Shown: positions 17,989-26,677, counted from the first letter of the stretch. The stretch is 64,000 bases of DNA from Nitrosovibrio tenuis (GCF_900109785.1 NZ_FOBH01000004.1:1-64000), one strand, 5' to 3'. Program-made: numbers and translations. Notes: generated by a model not told the origin, from the letters alone.

Positions 17989-18474
17989 TCAGTGCAAAAC
18001 CCTGTCCATTATTTTGCCGAGCATTTTGCGGGTCGCCCAAATTTCCCCGCTATCAACAACGCGGACAGCCTTCAAAAAATAAAATGGATCCGCCTCATGG
18101 CTCAAGTAGCCACGCGCTCCATTAGCCAGAGCCTCGAGTATGTGCTCCTCCGGAATCGATTTATCAGTCAATAACACTACAAAGGTTTCAGGACATCGAT
18201 GGCGAAGAGCGTCAAGCAAAGTAAAGTTCGCATCGTCGGATGGATCAAGGTGGATAAAAAGAATGCGGGGTTTAAAACGGCTGATCCTGGCAATGATATC
18301 TTCGACCGCTGCAACGCTCGCGTGAAGCTCGGATTGGTGGCTCAACGTCATGTGATTTCCATTTACCATAACGTTTGTAAGCACCTCAATGCCTTGTCCG
18401 TTTCTCAGGCACTGTTCTAACTTGGTGCGCCGCCCAGGGTTCGTGTCGGCTATCGCCACCGTAACTGTTTGCAT
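17989..18474 (-). CDS. Stand-alone degenerate receiver domain protein
   Basis: 161 residues from the ATG at 18474, which has AGGAAAG upstream. A longer frame reaches 18561 but overlaps the protease gene. It has the receiver fold signature (VAIADTNP, then ILFIHLDPSDD, VVLLTDKS, ANGARGYLSHEADPFYFLKAV), yet the phosphoacceptor position holds no aspartate (IHLDP instead of DxxxP) and the lysine is replaced by histidine. It stops exactly where NarL-type regulators would enter their helix-turn-helix. It could be a pseudo-receiver acting by protein contact with its neighbour, or one half of a split duplicate regulator. Confidence 0.75.
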   Translation of the reverse strand: MQTVTVAIADTNPGRRTKLEQCLRNGQGIEVLTNVMVNGNHMTLSHQSELHASVAAVEDIIARISRFKPRILFIHLDPSDDANFTLLDALRHRCPETFVVLLTDKSIPEEHILEALANGARGYLSHEADPFYFLKAVRVVDSGEIWATRKMLGKIMDRVLH

Positions 18475-18511
18475 TCTTTCCTCCTTCCAGTAACTTATGT
18501 CAGCCAATTTT

Positions 18512-19303
18512 TCATTTCCTGCGCCCCAACAGATCCTGGATGTACGTTCCGGGAATAGCATAGGTTATGCCACTAGGATTGCTGAGCGCGGACTCTTTTG
18601 TGCCTTTTACAAAGACCATATTGATCACACCGTATACCAGCCCGGTTTCAGGATCATAAAGGGGGCTGCCGCTGTTGCCCGGGTAGGCAGTACCATCGAG
18701 CTGAAATACGGCATAGCGAGGCTTTTGCAATTGGCCGATCATTTTTGCATTAAGTTGCCTCGAGTTGCGCGCAGGCAAGATGATCGGGGTAATTGCGGAA
18801 ACCATGGCTCGATGCGTGACGGGATAAAATCCTAGAATCATGCCAATGGGAAAACCCGTAAAAATCAAAGCCTGTCCTTCGCGAACACTCCTTGCGTCCC
18901 CCAATTCCATCGCGGGCAATGCTGTACCGCTGATCTTCAGCAGCACCAGATCATGCTCTTTATCGATAGCAGCAATTGATGCGGCGCGAAGCTCCGGTTC
19001 GTTACCCTTTCCGGTGATAACGATGTAGGATTCTTTATTGGCAATATCCAATACCTCTGGAACAACATGAGCATTGGTAACGACATGAAACCCATCGTCC
19101 AGCACGAATCCCGTACCTAGAAAATTAACCTGCGGCGAACGGGTTCTCTGGACGGTTCCCACCCCTACTATCGACGGTTTAATCTGTTCGATTGTTTTGA
19201 CAAGCTCTTTTCCCCAAAGCGGGGAAGCAAACACGAGCGGGAGAATGGCTAAGCTTTTGGCATAGCCTGGCAGAACAATCGATAAGGTGCGCCAGATATT
19301 CAT
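18512..19303 (-). CDS. Exported trypsin-like serine protease
   Basis: 263 residues from the ATG at 19303. The first 30 contain a hydrophobic stretch (LAILPLVFASPLWG) fit for a signal peptide or anchor. The chymotrypsin-fold triad is visible: His in VVTNAHVVPEV, Asp in KEHDLVLLKI, Ser in GNSGSPLYD. There is no PDZ domain, unlike DegP/DegQ. It is likely periplasmic. The distance to the downstream receiver gene is 37 bp on the same strand, so it may be the first gene of a three-gene unit. The MITE-like element ends only 9 bp upstream of the start codon and so replaces whatever promoter or leader lay there. Confidence 0.87.
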   Translation of the reverse strand: MNIWRTLSIVLPGYAKSLAILPLVFASPLWGKELVKTIEQIKPSIVGVGTVQRTRSPQVNFLGTGFVLDDGFHVVTNAHVVPEVLDIANKESYIVITGKGNEPELRAASIAAIDKEHDLVLLKISGTALPAMELGDARSVREGQALIFTGFPIGMILGFYPVTHRAMVSAITPIILPARNSRQLNAKMIGQLQKPRYAVFQLDGTAYPGNSGSPLYDPETGLVYGVINMVFVKGTKESALSNPSGITYAIPGTYIQDLLGRRK

Positions 19304-19312
19304 CGTCTCAAA

Positions 19313-19635
19313 GGAACCTCGAATAAGCCCCACGCGGACGCGACAGCGACTCTGTGGACGAGACGAACGCGCGGGAGGGACAACTCGCGTACCATCCCGC
19401 AACGGGACGGGATCGCCCACACCTGCGGTCGCGGCACATTAAGCTGCCCGGTCCCCGCTTTGCGGGATCCTCTGGCAATGCTTTGGCGCCGCTTGTAGCT
19501 CTCCATGCATCGCATGCCTCGCATCATAGGCGGAGCTACGACCTTCGTCGCGCGCCTGGTGCCGCGTCGTGCACCTGGGGCTCATCCCGATTTTACCAGC
19601 AACGCGCTCCGCAGAGGACTTGTTAAGAGATCCCC
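19313..19635. repeat. Long MITE-like element with inverted ends (about 323 bp)
   Basis: Left end GGAACCTCGAATAAGCCCC (19313-19331) and right end GGACTTGTTAAGAGATCCCC (19616-19635) are imperfect inverted repeats of each other. The inside is GC-rich, without a conserved frame, and includes a GATCCCGC/GCGGGATC type palindrome area near 19400-19475. The right 54 bp recur at 392-445. The segment around GCAATGCTTTGGC resembles the interior of the 25860-26200 region. It is probably a non-autonomous mobile element. Confidence 0.65.
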
Positions 19636-19944
19636 AATGCCAATTGTCAGCTTCTGGGGCGTTTCCGAAAAGCTTCCACTCCAGAAACCTAAGCAAATCC
19701 TCGTGCGGAATGCCTCGTTGGGCTCAGCAGCAACCAGTCACAACCAGGGCTGTCGGTTCATGCTGCCGCTATCAGGAGCACCAGTCTCTGGTAGAAAGCA
19801 GTAAGTGCGCCCTCGTTAGGAAGATGCCAAAGAGCCTCCCGCGGAGATTGAGAAGGGGATCCGGGCGCTTTTGCGGCAATGGCTCACCTCTAACGGCACT
19901 CAGCGGTTTATCTTGAGCGAGCCGGCATCAGAAGCCGGGCAGGA
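19636..19944. other. Intergenic stretch without recognisable features
   Basis: 309 bp between the repeat element and the DUF2024 gene. Frames on both strands are short and unlike any family I know. Nothing regulatory is recognised. It would contain any terminator of the leftward DUF2024 transcript. Confidence 0.35.
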
Positions 19945-20202
19945 TTATCGGCAACCCTCCATCTTGTAAATATAATACCCATCCTTGTTAATCGCGTCGG
20001 CGACATTAGCCGGAGCGCCTTGACTGTGGCAAAAACTGCATTCTCTGCTGGTGACTGTTGCGTCCCCTTCGCCGATCGAGGTCAACCATTGCTTCGCATA
20101 TTCGACCGCTTTCTGGTTGTCTTTCACTGCGGTAAATACATCAAAGTGCATCGTGTGGCCATCTTTAGCTTTGACATAAGTGTCATACACGTGAATTTCC
20201 AT
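19945..20202 (-). CDS. DUF2024 family protein
   Basis: 85 residues, the usual length of the family. It begins MEIHVYDTYVKAKDGHTMHFDVFT, the diagnostic DUF2024 N-terminus, and has a CSFCHS pair in the middle. A strong ribosome site (AAGGAGA) stands before the ATG at 20202, so the longer frame to 20277 is not used. The function of the family is unknown. It is divergent to the porin gene and shares the 320 bp upstream space with it. Confidence 0.9.
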   Translation of the reverse strand: MEIHVYDTYVKAKDGHTMHFDVFTAVKDNQKAVEYAKQWLTSIGEGDATVTSRECSFCHSQGAPANVADAINKDGYYIYKMEGCR

Positions 20203-20521
20203 ATTGCTTCTCCTTACGTTTACAGGTGTTAGGGGAGCCGAGGCAATCGCCTTGTAGTAAGCCGACTCAAACGCCAACTCAAACCATAGACTATCACGGC
20301 CGCGGAAAAAGTGGAATGCGAGACGTATCCAGCAAATACTTCGTGCTCATCCACTCTTGTAGAGGATCGAACGAGCCTGTCCCCCTGCTATTTTACTCTT
20401 CTCGTAGTCCACCTTCACTATATCTGTCACAAAACTGTGACAAAACTGCAATAAAACGGCCACATCCCTGAACTATCCTCCCTTCGGTTTTAAACAAAAA
20501 ACCCAAGAGGGAGGGGAGTTA
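20203..20521. promoter_or_regulatory. Divergent promoter region between DUF2024 and porin genes
   Basis: 319 bp without a gene. The right part holds the Pho-box-like repeats (see 20424-20452), a possible -10 TATCCT (20474-20479) and the porin ribosome site GGGAGGGGAG (about 20509-20518). The left part presumably carries the DUF2024 promoter, which I could not define. Confidence 0.5.
20424..20452 (+). promoter_or_regulatory. Putative Pho box (PhoB binding site)
   Basis: Three 7-base half-sites in direct repeat with an 11-base period: CTGTCAC (20424-20430), CTGTGAC (20435-20441) and CTGCAAT (20446-20452). Each is followed by AAAA. The known PhoB half-site is CTGTCAT with an AT-rich 4-base spacer, so the match is close for the first two. 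It lies about 70 bp before the start codon of a phosphate-selective porin homologue. This fits activation at low phosphate, an inference. The -10 spacing is longer than in the E. coli examples. Confidence 0.7.
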
Positions 20522-22231
20522 ATGAAGTTATCCAAAGCATCTTTAGCGATCGGTGCCATGTTAGGCTCAAGCGTATCATGCGCGGCCTTTGCCATTGACC
20601 TTTATGTGGACACCAAAACTGAGCAGATTTATGCAAAACCGGGGCCTGGCCGCGTCCATATGGGTTCTTTCGTTCGAGAAGACACTCCGGCAAAAGCAGC
20701 CAAGGCGTCCTCCGGCAAGACGATTAATACTCCTGCAGATAGGGAGCCGGAGAATACGGCGGAAATGGCAGGGGCTAACGCCAGTGCGGCTGAGTTGGCC
20801 GCCATGCGCAAAGACCTTGAGCTTAAAGCTAAAATGAGGGAGGCTCGCCTTGTCAGCGAGATTGGGTCGCTCGAAGAACGTGTCAAGGAAGCTGAAAAAG
20901 TCCATGTCGAATTTCATGATGGCGGTCCACACTTTGCGAGCAAGGATGGCAATTTTACGTTTGCGATGAATGGACGAATGCAGGCCGGTTCGCAATACAA
21001 TTTTATAAACGAAGTCCAGCCTGCCACCGGCAGCAACTTGCCTAATGAATTGAACAGCGGCGCGACAATCCGCCGTGCTCGTCTTGGTTTTGAAGGTACT
21101 TTTTTTAAAATCTGGGACTACAAATATGAGCATGATTTCACGCGCGGTAATGGCTCACTCGCAGCTGGGGTTACCGACGCTTTTATACGGCTAAACGTAA
21201 CCAAGCCGTTCTCGGTAAAAGTCGGTTCATTCAAGGAACCCTTCAGTCTCGAGGAAGCCGCCAGCAACCGTTTCCTCACATTTATTGAACGGCACCTGGC
21301 GGTCAATTCATTCGTGGACAACCCCAATACCTACAAGACGGGCATAGGCGCCAACTACGCGGAGCCGCGGTTTCAATTTGGGGTCGCTTTTCAAACCGAA
21401 CCTGTAGGACCGTGGTCCGCGGCTTCCACTTCGGTCAATGCCGCCGGAAATAATCCCCGAAACAATGGCTCCGGCGATACGGGCTGGGAAGGCATCGGGC
21501 GGATATCGGGAAGACCGTGGATGGAGGATGAAACCAAATTCGTGCATATAGGCATCTCGGCCGGCCACACTGCCGTCAACACGCAATACGCTGCCAATGG
21601 CACGATTGCGACTACGCCCTCCGCACAAGGCGGAGGGGGAGGCGGAATGGCATTCTTTGCATTCCCCGGAACCAACGTAGATCGTACCAATGTGCTGAAT
21701 ACCGGCAACCTGAGTGTGGGAAACAAGGGGGCGCCGGGTTCACGGCAGATAACGAGCTACGACCGCTATGGCGCGGAGGGTTGGCTGGTTCACGGCCCGT
21801 TATCTCTTCAAGCGGAATATTTGCGCACGAACATAAATGGGATAGGTTATGACAACGAGCATTTCACGGGCTATTATGGTTTTGCCAGTTATTTCCTGAC
21901 CGGTGAATCCAAAACTTATCATGTCAGAAATGGCGCAGCGAACCGTATAAAACCCAAGCAGAGATTTCAATGGAACGGTCCAGGCTGGGGGGCATGGGAG
22001 GTTGCCGCGGGCTATGATTACCTCAACCTAAATAGCGGGGTCATCAGAGGGGGGCAGATGGATATGGTCAGGTTTGCCTTGAACTGGTATCCCCATCCGA
22101 ATGTAAAAATACAGAATAACATTATCCATGTTTTAAACGTGGATACGAGCGGATCTACCATTCCTCGTACTGCTGGCTTTAATGACGCCCGTTTAAGCTC
22201 TTTCCTGACACAGGTTCAGGTGGATTTTTAA
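20522..22231 (+). CDS. Phosphate-selective porin O/P family outer membrane protein
   Basis: 569 residues. A signal peptide ends near AAFA (residue 24). Residues 60-130 form an alanine- and charge-rich, probably coiled-coil stretch (EIGSLEERVKEAEKV), as in trimeric OprP-like porins with an N-terminal extension. The barrel follows with FTFAMNGRMQAGSQ, TIRRARLGFEG, DYKYEHDFTRG and a C-terminal aromatic residue (VQVDF). It should let phosphate or other anions cross the outer membrane. Pho-box-like repeats stand upstream. A glycine-rich loop (QGGGGGGMAFF) lies near residue 370. It ends at a short inverted-repeat element. Confidence 0.88.
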   Translation: MKLSKASLAIGAMLGSSVSCAAFAIDLYVDTKTEQIYAKPGPGRVHMGSFVREDTPAKAAKASSGKTINTPADREPENTAEMAGANASAAELAAMRKDLELKAKMREARLVSEIGSLEERVKEAEKVHVEFHDGGPHFASKDGNFTFAMNGRMQAGSQYNFINEVQPATGSNLPNELNSGATIRRARLGFEGTFFKIWDYKYEHDFTRGNGSLAAGVTDAFIRLNVTKPFSVKVGSFKEPFSLEEAASNRFLTFIERHLAVNSFVDNPNTYKTGIGANYAEPRFQFGVAFQTEPVGPWSAASTSVNAAGNNPRNNGSGDTGWEGIGRISGRPWMEDETKFVHIGISAGHTAVNTQYAANGTIATTPSAQGGGGGGMAFFAFPGTNVDRTNVLNTGNLSVGNKGAPGSRQITSYDRYGAEGWLVHGPLSLQAEYLRTNINGIGYDNEHFTGYYGFASYFLTGESKTYHVRNGAANRIKPKQRFQWNGPGWGAWEVAAGYDYLNLNSGVIRGGQMDMVRFALNWYPHPNVKIQNNIIHVLNVDTSGSTIPRTAGFNDARLSSFLTQVQVDF

Positions 22232-22248
22232 CAAGCATCTTTTCCAAA

Positions 22249-22299
22249 AACCTTTGAATAAGTCCGACGCGAGCGCAGCGAAGGGCTTGTTCAGGGTCC
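22249..22299. repeat. Short inverted-repeat element (51 bp), possible terminator
   Basis: AACCTTTGAATAAGTCC (22249-22265) and GGGCTTGTTCAGGGTCC (22283-22299) pair with several G-T wobbles around an 18-base GC-rich loop. The ends match the dispersed repeat family. It lies between the convergent porin and DUF748 genes, so the RNA hairpin may end transcription from either side. Confidence 0.6.
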
Positions 22300-22341
22300 T
22301 CCGTAATCCGAAAACCGATAAGTTGGAAGCCTAGAAGCGTT

Positions 22342-25300
22342 TCATCTAAGCGAAAACTCCACTCTGCTGGCTGACTTTTTGCTATCCGCTTCGGCTTGGA
22401 CCTTCGGCTCAAGCATGAAGATGCGATCGCCCGGAATACCACCTTTTTCGATCAGCCAATCACGCGCATTCTCAGCCCGGACTTCAGCAAGCTCGCGCAT
22501 TTCGCTATCGCCGGCATTGATATTGGCAAGCAGCAACTGTTCCATTTCCGGCGCCGGCAGGCTTTTTGTCAGCCCTATAACGTTTTTAGGCTTCGCGAAT
22601 TTTTCTTCCTTATAAGCAAGGGCCAGATATTTGGCGTGTTCCTCCGGCGTCAACTCGATATCATCCAGCAAGCCGCTCGTTTCTCCTTTCTTCACATTCT
22701 CCAATAGTTTCTGGGCTTTAACTTTGCGCTCGAGTATGGCGCGTTTCAACGCGTCCGGGTCGTGCATGGGATCCGCTTCGCCCATGATCTCGAGCTTGAG
22801 TGCAGGCCGGTCTGTGAGTGCCTTGGACAACGCCTGAAGCCGCTTTTCAGCTTCGGGCGTAACTTCTGCGTGTCCGGGAGAAAAGCTGATCTCCGATAAT
22901 TCCTCACCGCCCGCAAAAAGCGATCCCAGCAGCGAGAAAGGCGCGGTCACAGCTTTCGTGAGCAGGTTAACGATGACCTTGACAATGACCGCGCCGATGC
23001 TGAATTCCGGGTCATTGATCGAACCGCTTATTGGTAAATGAACATCGATTTCGCCACGCCTGTTTTTTAGCAGCGCTACTGCGAGCGTTACCGGAATCGC
23101 GAGTGCATCCGGGCTTTCGATTTTCTCGCCGAAGGTCAGTTGATCGAGAAATACATTATTTTCCGCCGTCAACTCACCTTTCTCAATGTGATAGTGAATA
23201 TCGACCGATAGCTTGCCTTTCTCAATAGCATAACCAACGTATTTACCCGAGTAAGGGCTGAAAGCCGGCATATCGATGCCTTTCGCGGTCGCCGTGAGGT
23301 CAAGGTAGAGTTCTTTCCCGAATGTGTTGACCTTCCCGGAAATTTTCAGCGGGGCGGTTTTATCAACAGTGCCATGAACATCGATTTCGCCTGGCTTTTC
23401 AGGATCCAGAGGGCCTATGCGTCCGCCAAGGCCTGTCAAATTGGCCCGATAGTTGGGTTTGATGAATTGATCGTGGAAATTGACGTTTCCGCCTTGCAGC
23501 AAAATCCGGCCGATCCGAACAGGAACAGGCTGGCGATCTGGCGGTGACGGAGTGCTTATGGCAGTCTGCCTGGGCCCGGAAGGAGCGCGTTCCACCGTTT
23601 TCACCGTTTCCTGCGGAGCAGAGGCCGGTTTTCCAGGCGAAGCCTTATCAGCCTCCTGGCGGATGATATGCTTAAGGTTGAGTTCTCCTTGGGGAGACAG
23701 AATCACGTAAGCAAAAAAATCCGCAATGGCCACCGAATTTATGTTCACCCTCAGCGGTTCATTCACAAACTCGATACCGCTCAGATCAAGGCTTCGCCAG
23801 CGCAGGAGATCCGTGGTCGCCAACTTGTCAAGCACGCTAAAGTTGGAGAATTTGCTGTCACCGTTCAAAACTATTTTTATGGGCGACCCCTCCGCCTTGA
23901 CTTTGCCTCGAAAGGAGGCGGCACCACGCGTAATCAGCGCGTTCATCCGGTCTCCAGCCCAACCCTGCAGGGAGACAAGGTCGATATCCTTGGCATCCAC
24001 ATCGAATGCGGCCGCCAACGGTGCCCAGGCGAGGGTACCGCTCGTTTCCAGACTCCCGTGTTGGTTTACCGCCGCGTTAAGCGTCAGCTTCAGTGGAGAC
24101 GCGCCGCTGAAATCGATATGGTCGACAGTCAGGTCCAGCGGCTGGATGACCATCGGCGCTACATTTGCCAGCGAAACATCTTCGAAGCGAAGCGCCGCAC
24201 CCGTCAGCTTGAAACTGCCAAGCCTTACTGCCCAGGGCTTAGTTGCTTGCGTTTTGGCAGGGGCGGTCTCAGGCGCCTGTTTTGGATTCGGTACTTGCGA
24301 AAACAATTTCACGAGATCAAGTCGACCATCGCTCTCCCGGCGCACCGACGCATTCATCCGATCCAGTATTACATCGCCGAGGACAACAGTCTTCCGCGTG
24401 AGGTCGATCGCGACCTGACTAACACTCAGCGACGGCAAGGAAAGTACAGGTTGTGTATCACCCTCGCGCGCAATCGCAGCTTCAGCCATGCCCAGCCTTA
24501 CATGGGATGGCTTCGAGCCATTCAGATTGACCTCAATCGAGCTGACATCCAGCTTATCGAGCTTCGCGGTGTAGGGCATTTCCACCGCATGATTCTCGAT
24601 CCGCAGCTTCCGCAACGCAGCAACGCCCGTTAAAACCATTTTTGGCGCTTCACCGTCAACTTGGGTAAATGTCAGCAACAAATTGCTATCCAAATAGCCT
24701 GAATGAAGGCTGATTCCAACCGGGATGGGGGAATACTCATCGACGCGGGTCAGGTCGACATCATTGAGCTTGAGCTCAAGTGTTGCTTCCCGATTCCTCG
24801 TGAAAGGGCGGAGCTTGCCTTCGAGAGTGAGCGGAGCCCCGTTTACCTTGGCGCTGAAATGCGGTTCAACCCAGCTTTGCTCATCACTTTCAAAGTTTGC
24901 GATAAAGGGCACCCCGAGGCGGATTCCGGAGATTTCCTGTTGGCTTTTCTTGACCCGATCTATAAATATGAAACGGCCGTCTTCGACGAGAATGTTGCTG
25001 ACAGCGAACATGGTCTTCCCTCCGGCGGGCCGCTTCATGAAATCTTCAACCAAATCGGTAATGTTGAAACGGTTCTCGCCCTCGCGTACCAACCGCACGG
25101 CGGGTCCTCTCACCGATACCGAGCTGATCACCGGCGCACGACGTGAAACAGAAGCAATACTCAAATTGGTATACAGTTCATCGATGGACAATAGTGCTTC
25201 ACCCGCATCCGTATCTGATGTTTTTTCGCCCACTCGAAAACCGCGCACAGTCAATTCCAATGTAAAAGGCTGAATTTCGACCGATTGCACCGTTACAGGC

Positions 25301-25470
25301 CGCTGCAGGGCTTCCGAAAGTGTACTTTCGAGCTTGGTCTTGGCGTAACCCGGCAGCCAGAAGTAACCCAGCAAGCCAAAAAGAGCGATCGCGGCGGCTA
25401 AAATTCCGAGGCCGATGCCTAAACGGCGTTTTTGCGCAGCGATTCGATGAAAAATTGATGCCGGAGACAT
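22342..25470 (-). CDS. DUF748 (AsmA-like) envelope protein with OmpA-like C-terminus
   Basis: 1042 residues. One membrane helix lies near the N-terminus (about 17-38). Long repeated beta-rich segments of the DUF748/AsmA-like kind follow (for example SIDELYTNLSIASVSRRAP and PFTLELTVRGFRV). The last 180 residues resemble an OmpA-like domain (ISFSPGHAEVTPEAEKRLQALSKAL), but the sequence is interrupted by charged insertions. AsmA-like proteins span the periplasm and are linked to phospholipid transport between membranes. The exact role of this member is unknown. It is alone on its strand. Its upstream region carries one end of a repeat element. Confidence 0.88.
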   Translation of the reverse strand: MSPASIFHRIAAQKRRLGIGLGILAAAIALFGLLGYFWLPGYAKTKLESTLSEALQRPVTVQSVEIQPFTLELTVRGFRVGEKTSDTDAGEALLSIDELYTNLSIASVSRRAPVISSVSVRGPAVRLVREGENRFNITDLVEDFMKRPAGGKTMFAVSNILVEDGRFIFIDRVKKSQQEISGIRLGVPFIANFESDEQSWVEPHFSAKVNGAPLTLEGKLRPFTRNREATLELKLNDVDLTRVDEYSPIPVGISLHSGYLDSNLLLTFTQVDGEAPKMVLTGVAALRKLRIENHAVEMPYTAKLDKLDVSSIEVNLNGSKPSHVRLGMAEAAIAREGDTQPVLSLPSLSVSQVAIDLTRKTVVLGDVILDRMNASVRRESDGRLDLVKLFSQVPNPKQAPETAPAKTQATKPWAVRLGSFKLTGAALRFEDVSLANVAPMVIQPLDLTVDHIDFSGASPLKLTLNAAVNQHGSLETSGTLAWAPLAAAFDVDAKDIDLVSLQGWAGDRMNALITRGAASFRGKVKAEGSPIKIVLNGDSKFSNFSVLDKLATTDLLRWRSLDLSGIEFVNEPLRVNINSVAIADFFAYVILSPQGELNLKHIIRQEADKASPGKPASAPQETVKTVERAPSGPRQTAISTPSPPDRQPVPVRIGRILLQGGNVNFHDQFIKPNYRANLTGLGGRIGPLDPEKPGEIDVHGTVDKTAPLKISGKVNTFGKELYLDLTATAKGIDMPAFSPYSGKYVGYAIEKGKLSVDIHYHIEKGELTAENNVFLDQLTFGEKIESPDALAIPVTLAVALLKNRRGEIDVHLPISGSINDPEFSIGAVIVKVIVNLLTKAVTAPFSLLGSLFAGGEELSEISFSPGHAEVTPEAEKRLQALSKALTDRPALKLEIMGEADPMHDPDALKRAILERKVKAQKLLENVKKGETSGLLDDIELTPEEHAKYLALAYKEEKFAKPKNVIGLTKSLPAPEMEQLLLANINAGDSEMRELAEVRAENARDWLIEKGGIPGDRIFMLEPKVQAEADSKKSASRVEFSLR

Positions 25471-25527
25471 AGTTGCTCGGTATTCCTGAAGAGGTTGTTG
25501 CCAATAGCAATCATGAATGGAGTGTAA

Positions 25528-25809
25528 GAATCTCTGAACAAGTCATCCGCAGGACGCGGCGCGGCAAAATCGTAACACTCACAATGCGCACGACGCAGGC
25601 GGCCCGTAGCCAGGTCTACTATGCCAAGGAGTGCAAGAAGGCAGTGAACGCCCGATTTTGCCCAACCATTTTCCAATCCGAATGAGGTGGGGCTTTGCCG
25701 ACGGCCTGCGTTGTCAGGCACCTGGCGAAGGGATCAATCATTCGCTTCGTCGCCTTTCCCCCTCCCATCCGAAGCTGTCGTCGCGCCTACAAAGGACCTG
25801 TTCCCTATC
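25528..25809. repeat. Probable long MITE-like element (about 282 bp)
   Basis: Left end GAATCTCTGAACAAGTC (25528-25544) contains the 15-base core shared with 426-445 and 46456-46473. The right end GGACCTGTTCCCTATC (25794-25809) is a diverged inverted copy. No coding capacity was recognised inside. Confidence 0.5.
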
Positions 25810-25859
25810 TTTTATGCCACAACTTTACGCTCAGGCGAGGGGATGGGTCAATCCTAATA

Positions 25860-25877
25860 AAACTTTGAATAAGTCCC
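25860..25877 (+). repeat. Terminal repeat of the dispersed family
   Basis: AAACTTTGAATAAGTCCC matches the left-end consensus. The inside of the element appears to run rightward to about 26200, but no clear right end was found. Confidence 0.5.
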
Positions 25878-26227
25878 ACCGTTCCACCTGGACGCTACGG
25901 GGCTTTGGGCGTCGGGAACATGCGAAAGATGCTCGCAAGCCCGTCTCAGGTTGTGGTACATCGGACGCGACCGCGCAGGGGGAGCAGTGCTTTCGGCAGG
26001 AAGAATCGATCCCGCAGCGGAATGCGAGCACCGGTCGTACGCGGTCAGGGCATCCGACGCGGCCCAATCGCCGCTTCGCAAAACTCTTGGGACAACGCCT
26101 CGGGCACCCTTCGGTCAGCCCTTGGCAGCGCAGGGCTTGGCTATAACCCTCGTCGCGCCTGAACCCATTCGATTTTACTTTCGGCAAACACTACGATTTA
26201 TTGCGATTTAGCCGAAGACTTCTGCGA

Positions 26228-26677
26228 TCAGCGACGAGACTTTCTATGTAATGGCGGAAGCAACACATACGTCAAAGCAACCAGGAGCGCAAACAGTACA
26301 TAGGCTGCAGTCAATGCCCATTCTGGAAAATCATAGTAGAGGATGCGATGTAACCAGCGCTGAACGAAACTATTGGAGGTTTCGGCTCCGCGCAGCGCAT
26401 CTTCCAGTGTTGTCAGCGGGCAGACCATGCCAATAAGGGATTCGCCAGCGACAAACAGGATGGCAACCAAATGTGCAAGCCGGAACCGGGGATTTCGAAC
26501 GAAACCGAAACCCATCCAGGTGCCGATCCAGATCACGGGAAGGCCGCCCACGACGAACAGCGCAAACAGGAAATGAACGACAAGTATGAAATCGGCCAGC
26601 GGCACGGCTAAGCGAACGACTTTGGAAAAAGCAAAAGAATAAACATATTCTATTAGGTTATTTCTGAATGGGTGCAC
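26228..26677 (-). CDS. DUF2784 family membrane protein
   Basis: 149 residues with four hydrophobic segments. ADFILVVHFLFALFVVGGLPVIWIG near the start, a central CPLTTLED motif and FVQRWLHRILYYDFPEW are typical of DUF2784. The longest frame begins with GTG at 26677 and overlaps the possible early start of the divergent permease gene. The family usually begins shortly before PLADFILVVH, so the true start may be some 20 residues later. Function unknown. It ends beside the repeat-rich region. Confidence 0.85.
   Translation of the reverse strand: MHPFRNNLIEYVYSFAFSKVVRLAVPLADFILVVHFLFALFVVGGLPVIWIGTWMGFGFVRNPRFRLAHLVAILFVAGESLIGMVCPLTTLEDALRGAETSNSFVQRWLHRILYYDFPEWALTAAYVLFALLVALTYVLLPPLHRKSRR

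Larger units (their letters stand above)
25471..26227. other. Composite intergenic region of degenerate repeats
   Basis: 757 bp without a real gene. Long frames exist on both strands but none has a ribosome site or family match. It contains one probable long element (25528-25809) and one further terminal repeat (25860-25877). The following 300 bp resemble the inside of the 19313-19635 element in patches, such as GCAGTGCTTTCGGC against GCAATGCTTTGGCG and GTCGCGCCTG with CGATTTTAC near 26150. It looks like two or more decayed copies side by side. Confidence 0.5.

Noticed and set aside
19439-19696. 85-codon minus-strand frame (with LNKSSAERVAGK) as a hypothetical protein
   Set aside because: It is translated repeat element. 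The corresponding stretch near 336-445 gives a similar but shifted peptide, as expected for non-coding repeats.
25831-26187. 118-codon minus-strand frame and its overlapping plus-strand frames as genes
   Set aside because: Frames are open on several phases because the DNA is GC-rich. There is no ribosome site and no family pattern, and parts match repeat-element interiors.
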